NCBI RefSeq assembly: GCF_001422725.1
Contig: NZ_LMMA01000001.1
Coordinates: 622,691 to 686,690 of the forward strand
Direction of reading: 5' to 3'
Length of the DNA stretch: 64,000 nt
From: Flavobacterium sp. Leaf82
Lineage (GTDB): Bacteria > Bacteroidota > Bacteroidia > Flavobacteriales > Flavobacteriaceae
Shown: piece after piece, positions 24,004 to 32,624 of the stretch
Layout: each line of letters starts with the position of its first letter
Numbering within the stretch: the stretch's first letter is position 1
The notes under the pieces: model-generated
Database searches by the model: none
The model's input: the letters and a program-made list of their open reading frames with translations, nothing else
What the model was told of the DNA's origin: nothing
Translations under genes and position numbers: made by a program

Positions 24004-24878
24004 GCTTCCATTTTTCCAAATCCTACAGTTTCACGGTACAATTGTGGCGAAACATCTGCATTGGTTTTAAAGAAGCGGCTAAAATAATGTTCGTCATCAT
24101 AACCCAGTTCGTAGGCAATTTCTTTTACCGTTTTATTGGTCATATATAATTCTCTTTTAGCTTCGATTATAATTCTTTCAGCAATTAAATCAGTAAGGGT
24201 TTTGTTGAAATAATTCTTAGATAATTTAGCTAAGGCTTTCGCCGAAATATTGAGCATTTCTGCATAATGACCGGCAGAATGTTTAATTTTAAAATTAAGC
24301 TCTATCGCATCTTTCAGGTTTTGAAGAATAAAAGGTTCTTTAGAATCCGGAGCAGATTTCATTTCTTCCAGTTGTTGATTCTTTAATCTTGAAGCCGTGA
24401 TTAAAAATATCTTTAAATAAGAAATCAATAAGTCATATTGTGCTAATCCGGTATTTTGAATTTCAGTTTTCATCTGATCTAAAACCATTTTAAAAGTCGA
24501 TGCAGCTTCTTCTGTAATTATAGTAAACGGTGGTTGATAAACGTTATTGAATAACACTCCATTGCATGAAACCTCTTTTTGGTGATAATGTATGCAGTAA
24601 AAATCAGGATGAAAATGAATCGCAATTCCTTCAATTGGTTCATTTACACAAAGCATAAACGGTTGGTAAGGAGAAAAGGCGAGGAGTGAATTTTCTTCAA
24701 ATTGATGTTCGGCAAAATCAGCTTTTACTTTGCCTTTTCCTTTGGTTACCCAAATTAAAGAGAAATAATTGTTACGCTGTAAATGATCAAAATGGCTATT
24801 ATCGTCAAACGGAAGAATTTTGAATGCCAGATTGCCATCCTGAGGATTAATTAAAGTGTATACATTTTGATTGCTCAT
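24000..24878 (-). CDS. AraC-family transcriptional regulator
   Basis: A regulator with an N-terminal cupin-like sensor domain (about 1-150 of the shorter form, including a His-rich 'IHFHPDFYCIHYHQKE') and a C-terminal AraC double helix-turn-helix (about 195-285; 'VKEIAYELGYDDEHYFSRFFK'). The frame is open to 24917, but ATG at 24878 (MSNQNVYT) gives a cleaner N-terminus and is chosen. It lies downstream of the AhpD-like gene on the same strand, which is its most likely target; this is inference from position. Confidence 0.9.
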   Translation of the reverse strand: MSNQNVYTLINPQDGNLAFKILPFDDNSHFDHLQRNNYFSLIWVTKGKGKVKADFAEHQFEENSLLAFSPYQPFMLCVNEPIEGIAIHFHPDFYCIHYHQKEVSCNGVLFNNVYQPPFTIITEEAASTFKMVLDQMKTEIQNTGLAQYDLLISYLKIFLITASRLKNQQLEEMKSAPDSKEPFILQNLKDAIELNFKIKHSAGHYAEMLNISAKALAKLSKNYFNKTLTDLIAERIIIEAKRELYMTNKTVKEIAYELGYDDEHYFSRFFKTNADVSPQLYRETVGFGKMEA

Positions 24879-24961
24879 AAAAAATGCTGCTTTTTTTAAA
24901 AATGTAAAGATAGTCATGAAAAAGACTTCACGACTATCTATATAAATTGTTTTTTGTCAAA

Positions 24962-25513
24962 TTATTTTTGTAATTCTAAACTTGGTACTGCTGGAAAATC
25001 GATTTGAGTATTTGCAGTATTATTGAAATAGTTTGTTAAAACATTTAAGGCTACGTGAGCTACAGTTTCTGCAATTTCTGCCTCTGAAACTCCTGCATTT
25101 TTAATTGTATTTACATCTTCATCGCTTACTAAACCATTTTTGCTAACCAATGTTTTAGCAAATTTAAGAATAGCGTTAGTTTTTGCATCAGTAGAATTTC
25201 CTGTTCTTGCATCATGTAAAACCTGCGCATCTGCTTTTAATAATTTTTCACCAATAAAAGTATGAGCCGCTACACAATAATCACAAGAATTACTTTCTGA
25301 AATTGTCAAGGCTAATAATTCGCCGGTTTTTGCACTCAATTTTCCGTGGCTTAATGCGCCGCTTAAGTTTAAATATCCTTCAAGAACTGCCGGAGAATTT
25401 CCCATTGTTCTCATCATATTAGGAACAACTCCTAATTTTGCTTGTACAGCGTTGAATAAATCTTTAGTTTTTCCTGTTACTTCTTCTGGGTTTAATGCTG
25501 TTAATCGTGTCAT
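24962..25513 (-). CDS. Carboxymuconolactone decarboxylase / AhpD-like protein
   Basis: A 183-residue all-helical protein of the CMD/AhpD superfamily. The redox motif is 'SNSCDYCVAAH' (Cys-x2-Cys plus His, about residue 75), which makes alkylhydroperoxidase-type thiol chemistry more likely than lactone decarboxylation. No signal peptide. An AraC gene follows on the same strand. A role in peroxide or electrophile defence is inferred from the family only. Confidence 0.9.
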   Translation of the reverse strand: MTRLTALNPEEVTGKTKDLFNAVQAKLGVVPNMMRTMGNSPAVLEGYLNLSGALSHGKLSAKTGELLALTISESNSCDYCVAAHTFIGEKLLKADAQVLHDARTGNSTDAKTNAILKFAKTLVSKNGLVSDEDVNTIKNAGVSEAEIAETVAHVALNVLTNYFNNTANTQIDFPAVPSLELQK

Positions 25514-25893
25514 TGTATTTAATTTTTATGTTAATTATTAGTTGTTGTCTTTTGACATTACAAAGGTGCGATGATTACAGAGTTTAGAACATGGAGGATT
25601 TACGCTATGTGATGGACAATTTTCCCTCTTCTTTATTTATTAGTAAATAAGAATGTTTTTTAGGAGCTAATCCCGCTCCCGAAGCCTCGGGACGTTACAA
25701 TCTTTTGTCTGCCGCGGCGGACAAAAGGATTTTTAATTCTATCGGGGCTAGGGCAGTCGTTTTCATAATAATGTTTTTCGTTTGTTAGGTCATTGCGAGG
25801 AACGAAGCAATCACATCTGGTGCTTTGGTTGTTATTGATGATTGCGTTTATTGTTAGTGTGGTTGCTTCGTTCCTCGCAATGACAAATAAGAA
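25514..25893. repeat. Repeat-rich gene-free region
   Basis: No gene is visible. 25662-25752 is a second full copy of the element at 11362-11441 (ends 'ggagctaatcccgct' and 'atcggggctag'), here with an extra internal palindrome 'cccgaagcctcggga'. 25791-25884 is an inverted repeat whose arms contain 'cattgcgaggaacgaagcaa', enclosing about 45 bp. Confidence 0.8.
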
Positions 25894-26010
25894 TAAAAAA
25901 ATCCCCGGTTACAAGTTGTAACTGGGGATTTTTTAGTTTGCACTCTCAATCTCCGGTCAGATTGTAAGCTGAAAGACTGAGACTGTAAACTGGGACTGTA
26001 AATGAGACTA
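25894..26010 (-). terminator. Terminator of the M1 peptidase gene plus short repeats
   Basis: A hairpin 'aaaaatccccggttac' / 'gtaactggggatttttt' lies at 25894-25935. Between it and the stop codon at 26015 is a run of 'gactgtaaactgggactg' type short direct repeats (25970-26010). Confidence 0.7.
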
Positions 26011-26014
26011 AAAA

Positions 26015-27862
26015 CTATTTCAACAAATCTCCAACCGCCTGAACAGTAGTAGCATGATAACCTGATTTTGCTTTGTTGAAAATTTTGTTTGCCCAAACTT
26101 TTCCTTCCGGAGTTTTTGCCATTTCTTTATAAAGCATCATTACAGATCCAGTTCTGCTAGTTGAAATTAAAAATTGTTCAATTGCAGGATACGCAGCTGT
26201 ATATTTATAACGAATAGACGGAACAAACCATTGACGTTTGATGATGAAATTACCACCTTTTGTAAAGTTGAATTCTGCATCAATTGCTTCCATTTCTTTT
26301 GGTGTAATATCCGTTGGAAGATGATCTATAAAATACTGTTTTTCGCTCGTTGTTGTAATTTTTTGACTTAATCCTTTTACGCCCGTTTCTCTCCAGCTTT
26401 TTTGGAATTTATCAATTGCATCAAAATCAGCAGAACTTACAGGTGTAATATTTGATGGAATTCCAGGTTTGTAGATCCAGTCTTCGGCTTTTATTTTATC
26501 TGCAAGTGCTTTGTCTCCTTTTATAAGATTCTCGTTATAGTATTTAAGAAAATCTTCTGTTGTGATAGATTTAAAAGCGTGTGCATCGAAATAATTTTTA
26601 ATAAATACGTCAAACTTTTCACGTCCAACAGCATTTTCGATTACTCTTAAAAAAGCATATCCTTTTACATACGGAATCATGCTGATTCCGTCATCAGGGT
26701 TTCTTCCCGTAAGACTAACTTTTAATCTTGTATCTGGACTTGTATCTCCGTATTCTGCTACGTTATCAACTAATTCTTTGCGCGTAATAACGTTTTGCAT
26801 TTCAAATTCTTTCTCTCCAAAAATTGCTTCGCCAATGCGGTGTTCTACATAAGTTGTAAAACCTTCGTTTAACCAGATATCGTCCCAGGTTGCATTGGTA
26901 ACTAAATTTCCGCTCCAGCTGTGTCCTAATTCGTGTGCTAATAAACTAGTCAATGAACGATCTCCTGCAATTACTCCCGGAGTAAGGAAAGTTAAGTTAG
27001 GATTTTCCATTCCGCCATAAGGGAAACTTGGAGGTAAAACCAAAACATCATAACGTCCCCAACGGTAAGGTCCGTAAAGTTTTTCAGCAGCTACAACCAT
27101 TTTTCCAAGTTCAGCAAATTCCCAGGCCGATTTTTTCAGCATCGATGGTTCTGCATAAACTCCGGTTCTGTTATCAATAGATTGAAATTCGATATCTCCA
27201 ACTGCAATTGCCATTAAATAAGACGGAATCGCTTTGTCTTGTTTAAAAGTATAAACTCCGGTATCATTTTTCTTTTGAGGATTTACAGCGCTCATTACAG
27301 CTAATAAATCTTTAGGAACGGTAACTTTTGCATTATAAGTAAAACGAATTCCCGGAGAATCCTGACACGGAATCCAGGTGCGTGACCAAACGCTTTCGCC
27401 TTGCGAGAAAACAAAAGGTTTCTTTTTGTCAGCAGTTTGCTCAGGAGTTAGCCATTGTAATGCAACAGCATCTTTAGTCGTGCTGTAGTAAATATTTACT
27501 TTTGTGGTGTTAGGTTCGATGGTAATATGAAGTGGTTTTCCGTGAAATTCAACGTCTTTTCCAAGTTCGAATTTGGTTTCTTTTTCATCATCACCTAAAG
27601 TTACTTTTGTAATGTTAAGCGTGTTTTCGTCAAAGATAATTTCGTTTCCTTTGCTTATGTTGTCAATTAACCAGGAAGCTTTTCCTGAAATAGTTTGAGT
27701 ATCAAAGTCAACTTTTATATCCAGATCTAAATGTTTTACAACAGCAAGTTCTGGTTTAGAATAACTGTGTTCATCTGTAACAGCAGCTGCTTTTTCTGTT
27801 TGTTCCTTTTTCTGACAGGCAATTACGGTCAGGAATAAAGTGGCAAGGATTAGTTTTTTCAT
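26015..27862 (-). CDS. M1-family aminopeptidase lipoprotein
   Basis: Zinc aminopeptidase related to leukotriene A4 hydrolase. From ATG 27862 it starts 'MKKLILATLFLTVIACQKKE', a lipoprotein signal; the frame is open 13 codons further, without a good start. The M1 N-terminal beta domain is followed by the substrate motif 'GGMENP' (about 278) and the zinc site 'HELGHSWSGNL' with the third ligand in 'NEGFTTY' (about 310-335). A C-terminal helical domain completes about 615 residues. It is probably anchored facing the periplasm or surface and degrades peptides. It stands alone between terminators. Confidence 0.92.
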   Translation of the reverse strand: MKKLILATLFLTVIACQKKEQTEKAAAVTDEHSYSKPELAVVKHLDLDIKVDFDTQTISGKASWLIDNISKGNEIIFDENTLNITKVTLGDDEKETKFELGKDVEFHGKPLHITIEPNTTKVNIYYSTTKDAVALQWLTPEQTADKKKPFVFSQGESVWSRTWIPCQDSPGIRFTYNAKVTVPKDLLAVMSAVNPQKKNDTGVYTFKQDKAIPSYLMAIAVGDIEFQSIDNRTGVYAEPSMLKKSAWEFAELGKMVVAAEKLYGPYRWGRYDVLVLPPSFPYGGMENPNLTFLTPGVIAGDRSLTSLLAHELGHSWSGNLVTNATWDDIWLNEGFTTYVEHRIGEAIFGEKEFEMQNVITRKELVDNVAEYGDTSPDTRLKVSLTGRNPDDGISMIPYVKGYAFLRVIENAVGREKFDVFIKNYFDAHAFKSITTEDFLKYYNENLIKGDKALADKIKAEDWIYKPGIPSNITPVSSADFDAIDKFQKSWRETGVKGLSQKITTTSEKQYFIDHLPTDITPKEMEAIDAEFNFTKGGNFIIKRQWFVPSIRYKYTAAYPAIEQFLISTSRTGSVMMLYKEMAKTPEGKVWANKIFNKAKSGYHATTVQAVGDLLK

Positions 27863-27897
27863 TTTTATGAAGAATTGAATTAGTGGAGGAAAATTAA

Positions 27898-27938
27898 ACA
27901 AAAAATCCCGTTTTGAATAAACAAAACGGGATTTTATT
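27898..27938 (-). terminator. Terminator after pyruvate dehydrogenase E2 gene
   Basis: Stem 'aaatcccgttttg' / 'caaaacgggattt', six-base loop and T-rich flank, between the E2 stop and the next gene on the minus strand. Confidence 0.8.
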
Positions 27939-27980
27939 ATAAATAACCTTAAGCTTGTGGCTCAAGATGACATAAATAAA

Positions 27981-29639
27981 TTATGCCAACATTGTAACCG
28001 GGCTTTCGATGTATTGTTTTAATGTTTGTAAGAATTGTGCGCCAGTTGCACCGTCAATTGTTCTGTGGTCACACGCTAATGATAACATCATTGTGTTTCC
28101 TACTACAATCTGACCATTTTTAACTACTGGTTTCTCAACAATTGCACCTACAGAAAGGATAGCAGAGTTTGGTTGGTTGATAATTGAATTGAATTCAGTA
28201 ATACCAAACATTCCAAGGTTAGATACTGTAAAAGTACTTCCTTCCATTTCTTGTGGTCCAAGTTTTTTGTTTTTAGCTCTTCCGGCAAGATCTCTTACAG
28301 CAGCACCAATTTGAGATAAACTCATAGCATCTGTAAATTTCAATACAGGAACTACTAATCCGTCTTCAACCGCTACGGCAACACCAATGTTAACGTGGTG
28401 GTTGATGATGATAGCATCTTCTTTCCACTGAGAATTGATTTTTGGGTGTTTTTTCAATGCTAAAGCACAAGCTTTAATTACCATATCGTTAAAAGATACT
28501 TTTGTATCCGGAACAGTATTGATTGTCGCTCTTGAAGCCATTGCATCATCCATGCTTACTTCGATCACTAAGTTGTAGTGAGGTGCAGTAAATAATGATT
28601 CAGCAAGACGTTTAGCGATAATTTTACGCATTTGAGAGTTTTTGATCTCTTCGGTGAAAACTTCTCCTGCAGGAACAAATACTTTTGGTGCAGCAGGAGC
28701 AGCAGTTTCAGCTTTTGGCGCAGCAGCAGTTGTATTTGCAGCTGGTTGTGCCTGAGCAGATGGAGTAAAGTTTTCGATATCGCTTTTTACGATACGTCCG
28801 TTTTCTCCAGACCCTTTAACCTGATTTAATTGGATTCCTTTATCAGAAGCGATTTTCTTCGCTAATGGCGAAGCTAAAATTCTTCCGTTTGAAGTTTCAG
28901 CAACGGCTTCTGTAGCTTTTTCAGCAGCAGGAGCAGCTTTTTCTTCAGTTGCAGGAGCACTTGCAGTTGCAGTTCCTCCGGCAGTATAGTTGTCAGCAAT
29001 TCCAGAAATATCAGTTCCGGCAGGTCCGATAATAGCTAATAAGCTATCAACAGGTGCAGTGTTTCCTTCCTGAATACCAATGTATAATAATGTTCCTTCA
29101 TTGAAAGACTCAAACTCCATAGTTGCTTTGTCAGTTTCAATTTCAGCAAGGATATCACCTTCGGCAACAGCATCACCTACTTTTTTCAACCATGTTGCTA
29201 CAGTTCCTTCTGTCATTGTATCACTCAAACGTGGCATAGTTACTACTACAACACCTTTTGGTAATTCAGTTGCAGCTTTTGCAGGAGCAGCAGTTTCTGT
29301 TTTTGCTTCAGCAGCAGGAGCAGCATCCGCTTTTGGTTCCGAAGCTTCGGAACTAGCAGCAGGAGCATCACCACCAGCTAAAAGAGCAGAAATATCTTCT
29401 CCTTCGTTACCAATGATTGCTAATAATGAATCAACAGGAGCAGTTTCTCCAGCCTGAATTCCGATATGTAAAAGAGTTCCTTCGTTGAAAGACTCAAATT
29501 CCATTGTTGCTTTATCTGTTTCAATTTCAGCAAGGATATCTCCTTCGCTAATTTTGTCGCCTACTTTTTTTAACCAAGTCGCTACCGTTCCTTCCGTCAT
29601 AGTATCGCTCAAACGAGGCATTGTTACTTTTATCGCCAT
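27981..29639 (-). CDS. pdhC: Pyruvate dehydrogenase E2 (dihydrolipoamide acetyltransferase)
   Basis: Core subunit of the pyruvate dehydrogenase complex. Two lipoyl domains (about 1-78 and 133-210) each carry the lipoylation Lys in 'ETDKATMEFES'; they are nearly identical, so gene conversion is likely. Ala/Pro/Glu-rich linkers join them to the E1/E3-binding domain (about 258-295, 'ASPLAKKIASDKGI') and to the acetyltransferase domain (about 325-552) with catalytic 'DHRTIDGATG' near the end. It lies 6 bp after the E1 alpha gene. The E1 beta and E3 genes are not in the window. Confidence 0.95.
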   Translation of the reverse strand: MAIKVTMPRLSDTMTEGTVATWLKKVGDKISEGDILAEIETDKATMEFESFNEGTLLHIGIQAGETAPVDSLLAIIGNEGEDISALLAGGDAPAASSEASEPKADAAPAAEAKTETAAPAKAATELPKGVVVVTMPRLSDTMTEGTVATWLKKVGDAVAEGDILAEIETDKATMEFESFNEGTLLYIGIQEGNTAPVDSLLAIIGPAGTDISGIADNYTAGGTATASAPATEEKAAPAAEKATEAVAETSNGRILASPLAKKIASDKGIQLNQVKGSGENGRIVKSDIENFTPSAQAQPAANTTAAAPKAETAAPAAPKVFVPAGEVFTEEIKNSQMRKIIAKRLAESLFTAPHYNLVIEVSMDDAMASRATINTVPDTKVSFNDMVIKACALALKKHPKINSQWKEDAIIINHHVNIGVAVAVEDGLVVPVLKFTDAMSLSQIGAAVRDLAGRAKNKKLGPQEMEGSTFTVSNLGMFGITEFNSIINQPNSAILSVGAIVEKPVVKNGQIVVGNTMMLSLACDHRTIDGATGAQFLQTLKQYIESPVTMLA

Positions 29640-29645
29640 AATATG

Positions 29646-30644
29646 TTATAGTTTATGAGGTGTAAATGGATAGTCTTCTTGTGCGTATACTACATCATAT
29701 AATTGTTGTAATTCAGGATATGGAGATTCTTCAGCGAATTTCACACATTCTTCAACCAAGTCTTTAACTTTTTGGTCAATTGCTTCAATTTCTTCTTCTG
29801 TAGCATACTTTTGATCCATAATTACATCTAAAACCTGAGTAATCGGGTCAATCTTTTTGTACTCTTCAACCTCTTCTTTAGAACGGTAAAGTTGTGCATC
29901 AGACATAGAGTGTCCTCTGTAACGGTACGTTTTCATTTCAAGGAAAGTTGGTCCGTCACCACGACGAGCTCTGTCAATTGCTTCTGTCATTGCTTCAGCA
30001 ACTTTTACAGGATTCATTCCGTCAACAGGTCCGCAAGGCATTTCGTATCCTAAACCAAGTTTCCAGATATCAGTGTGGTTTGCAGTTCTTTCTACAGAAG
30101 TTCCCATTGCATAACCGTTGTTTTCAACGATAAATACAACTGGTAATTTCCATAACATAGCCATGTTGAAAGCTTCGTGTAGAGAACCTTGTCTAGCTGC
30201 ACCATCACCAAAATAGGTCATAGTAACTCCGCCAGTTTCAAAATATTTATCAGCAAAAGCTAAACCTGCTCCTACCGGAATTTGTCCACCTACGATTCCG
30301 TGTCCTCCGTAAAAACGGTGTTCTTTAGAGAAAATGTGCATAGAACCTCCCATACCTTTAGAAGTTCCTGTTGCTTTTCCTAAAAGCTCAGCCATTACAC
30401 GTCTGGGATCAACTCCCATACCAATTGGTTGTACGTGGTTTCTGTAAGCGGTAATCATTTTATCTTTAGTCAGGTCCATAGCGTGCAAAGCACCCGCTAA
30501 TACAGCTTCCTGACCATTATATAGGTGTAGAAAACCTCTAACTTTTTGTTGAATGTATAATGCTGCAAGTTTGTCTTCAAACTTTCTCCAAAGTAGCATG
30601 TCTTCGTACCACTTTAAATATACTTCTTTTGTAACTTCTTTCAT
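29646..30644 (-). CDS. pdhA: Pyruvate dehydrogenase E1 component, alpha subunit
   Basis: Thiamine-diphosphate-dependent subunit that decarboxylates pyruvate. The 332 residues include 'QEAVLAGALHAM', the cofactor motif 'GDGAARQGSLHEAFNMA...NNGYAMGT' (about 155-185), and the phosphorylation-loop region 'RYRGHSMSD' (about 243). Length and motifs fit the alpha subunit of the alpha2beta2 form. The beta subunit gene is not adjacent; only E2 follows. A minus-7 element TATTTTTG (minus strand, 30745-30752) lies about 100 bp upstream. Confidence 0.95.
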   Translation of the reverse strand: MKEVTKEVYLKWYEDMLLWRKFEDKLAALYIQQKVRGFLHLYNGQEAVLAGALHAMDLTKDKMITAYRNHVQPIGMGVDPRRVMAELLGKATGTSKGMGGSMHIFSKEHRFYGGHGIVGGQIPVGAGLAFADKYFETGGVTMTYFGDGAARQGSLHEAFNMAMLWKLPVVFIVENNGYAMGTSVERTANHTDIWKLGLGYEMPCGPVDGMNPVKVAEAMTEAIDRARRGDGPTFLEMKTYRYRGHSMSDAQLYRSKEEVEEYKKIDPITQVLDVIMDQKYATEEEIEAIDQKVKDLVEECVKFAEESPYPELQQLYDVVYAQEDYPFTPHKL

Positions 30645-30744
30645 CTGAATTCTTTCTTTTGCTAAAGTTTGTTTGTGTTATCAATTGTTGCCTATAACGC
30701 AAAATAGTTTCCTCCCACAAATTTGCGCCCGAAAGGTCGGGATG

Positions 30745-30752
30745 CAAAAATA
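30745..30752 (-). promoter_or_regulatory. Minus-7 element upstream of pdhA
   Basis: On the minus strand this reads TATTTTTG, a TAnnTTTG match. The implied leader is about 100 nt and contains a small palindrome 'cccgaaaggtcggg' (30728-30741). Confidence 0.4.
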
Positions 30753-30802
30753 AGACATTCCTATTAAGAAGTAAAATTTAAAAGGTACTTTTTGGCTTTT
30801 TT

Positions 30803-31285
30803 TTACAAGAACTTTTTATCAAACATAAAAGGAAGCAAATTTTTTAGGGATGCTGATTTGTAAACTTCGCCAATTTCTCCCATAAAAAAGATTTCTATAG
30901 GTGTGTCTTGCCTGATTTCATATTCTGCAATAGATTGTCTGCATGAACCACATGGCGGAATTGGTGCTGTTGTTTGATTCGTGTCTGAAGCTGCTGTAAT
31001 AGCCATTTTTAAGATTTTAGCTTCAGGATATATACTTCCGGCATGAAAAATAGCTACTCGCTCTGCGCATAATCCAGACGGATAAGCTGCATTTTCCTGA
31101 TTTGATCCTAAAATTATTTTTCCGTTATCTAATAATAAAGCTGCTCCAACTCTAAATTGAGAATATGGGGCATACGCTTTTTTGCGAACTTCAACGGCCT
31201 GATTCATTAAGTCCTGAATGTCTTGTGAAAGTTCTTGTAAAGTATCGTAAACTATAAAGGATGATGTTATGCTAATTTCTTTCAT
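30803..31285 (-). CDS. cdd: Cytidine deaminase
   Basis: Zinc enzyme of pyrimidine salvage that deaminates cytidine and deoxycytidine. The zinc and catalytic motifs are 'CAERVAIF' (Cys and Glu, about residue 73) and 'PCGSCRQ' (about 110). At 160 residues it is the small tetrameric type with a slightly extended N-terminus. Promoter 'GSNQENAAYPSGLCAE' context is standard. It lies downstream of porV but behind a terminator. Confidence 0.95.
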   Translation of the reverse strand: MKEISITSSFIVYDTLQELSQDIQDLMNQAVEVRKKAYAPYSQFRVGAALLLDNGKIILGSNQENAAYPSGLCAERVAIFHAGSIYPEAKILKMAITAASDTNQTTAPIPPCGSCRQSIAEYEIRQDTPIEIFFMGEIGEVYKSASLKNLLPFMFDKKFL

Positions 31286-31298
31286 TTGTTTTTAAGGG

Positions 31299-31340
31299 AA
31301 AAAAAATCCAAATTCCTAAAAAATAGAAATTTGGATTGTT
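31299..31340 (-). terminator. Terminator after porV
   Basis: On the minus strand the stem 'aatccaaattt' / 'aaatttggatt' (one mismatch allowed) is followed by eight T. It separates porV from cdd. Confidence 0.8.
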
Positions 31341-31362
31341 ATTGTATTATTGTTTTATCGGT

Positions 31363-32568
31363 TTAATAAACTTCGTATTTGTCGCCAAAGTTAAAGGTTA
31401 AAGAAAAGCGAAGTGTGTTTTCTAAAGGATTTTTAATTTTTGATGTCGAAAATAAATAAGAAACATCAACTTTTACGATGTTATATTTAAATCCTGCTCC
31501 TAAAGAGAAAAATTGTCTTGCTCCTTTTTCAGGGCTTTCGTGAAAATATCCGGCTCTTAATGCAAAAGCATCCTGATACATATATTCTGCACCTACACTG
31601 TAAGTTATTTCTTTTAATTCTTCGCTGAATCCGCCTGGAGCATCTCCAAAAGATTTAAAAATTCCTGAAACCCAACCAATGTCGTTGTAGTTTTTAAAGT
31701 TTGTAGCATCTGCCTGTTCTTGAGAAATATCTCCAACATCATTATAATCTCCATCTCCGTTTGCATCTACTGGTGTTCCTGGTCCCGGAGGAGTTGGAAC
31801 TAAAAGTTTTGTAAATTCAACACTAAGGGCTACTTTATTATAGTCATCTAAAATAAAATCAAAACCTCCACCTAATCTAAGATTAGCCGGCAAAAAGTTT
31901 GAACTTAAATCATCATTGTCATAGCTTATTTTCTGACCAAGATTTTGCATGTTAAAACCACCTCTCCATCTTCCGTTGAAGTCTGAATAAGCAATTTCTT
32001 CAGATTGATAGAATCCGGCGATATCTACTGCAAAAGTACTTGCTGGTGAAGCATCAACATCTTCTGAAGCAATTTTCAGGTTTGAACGAATGTATCTTGC
32101 AGCAACTGCCATCGAGAATTTTTCACTTAATTTCAAAGAATAAGAACCATCAAGGGCAAATTCATTTGGAGAGACAATTCTTGCGGCTTCATTTGGGTCT
32201 CCGGTTGTTCTTAACTCAATATCTCCAAAACCAAAATAACGGAAAGTACCTGCAAAGGCGCTTCGATCATTGATCTTGTTGTAGTAAGTAACTTGTCCAA
32301 GAGAAATGTCATTGGCTAAGTCTGTTAAATAAGGAGTGTAGCTTAGAGAGAAGCCTTGCTTGTCTACTGAAAAAGCATATTTTGCAGGATTCCATTGCTG
32401 AGAATAAGCATCTGCTGATGTTGCGACACCCTGATCAGCTAAACCTGCTGCTCTGGCATCTGCTGCAACTAATAAAAATGGAACTCCTGTGGTAATAGGA
32501 CGGTTTTCCTGGGCCTGTACTTTAAAAAGAATAAAAGAACAAATTAAAAGTAGTGATATTTTTTTCAT
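31363..32568 (-). CDS. porV: Type IX secretion outer-membrane protein PorV
   Basis: A 401-residue FadL-like outer-membrane barrel with signal peptide ('LFKVQAQENR'). 'ITTGVPFLLVAADARAAGLADQGVATS' early in the mature part and the aromatic C-terminus ('NFGDKYEVY') are typical of PorV, the shuttle that carries cargo from the translocon to the PorU sortase. In this protein about 14 alternating beta segments fit a barrel. It lies downstream of porU on the same strand and has its own promoter overlapping the porU stop codon. Confidence 0.94.
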   Translation of the reverse strand: MKKISLLLICSFILFKVQAQENRPITTGVPFLLVAADARAAGLADQGVATSADAYSQQWNPAKYAFSVDKQGFSLSYTPYLTDLANDISLGQVTYYNKINDRSAFAGTFRYFGFGDIELRTTGDPNEAARIVSPNEFALDGSYSLKLSEKFSMAVAARYIRSNLKIASEDVDASPASTFAVDIAGFYQSEEIAYSDFNGRWRGGFNMQNLGQKISYDNDDLSSNFLPANLRLGGGFDFILDDYNKVALSVEFTKLLVPTPPGPGTPVDANGDGDYNDVGDISQEQADATNFKNYNDIGWVSGIFKSFGDAPGGFSEELKEITYSVGAEYMYQDAFALRAGYFHESPEKGARQFFSLGAGFKYNIVKVDVSYLFSTSKIKNPLENTLRFSLTFNFGDKYEVY

Positions 32569-32595
32569 TTAGGGAACTTAATGGTATTTAGATTA

Positions 32596-32624
32596 CAAAT
32601 ATATATATAATTATAATATGACAA
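32596..32624 (-). promoter_or_regulatory. porV promoter overlapping the end of porU
   Basis: Read on the minus strand: TTG (32622-32624, inside the last porU codons), 18 nt, TATATTTG (32596-32603), then 28 nt to the porV ATG. This is a full consensus match, so porV can be made independently of porU. Confidence 0.7.

Noticed and set aside
25791..25884. Inverted repeat as a possible CRISPR-like unit
   Set aside because: There are only two copies in inverted orientation, no regular spacers and no cas genes; no CRISPR array is in the window.
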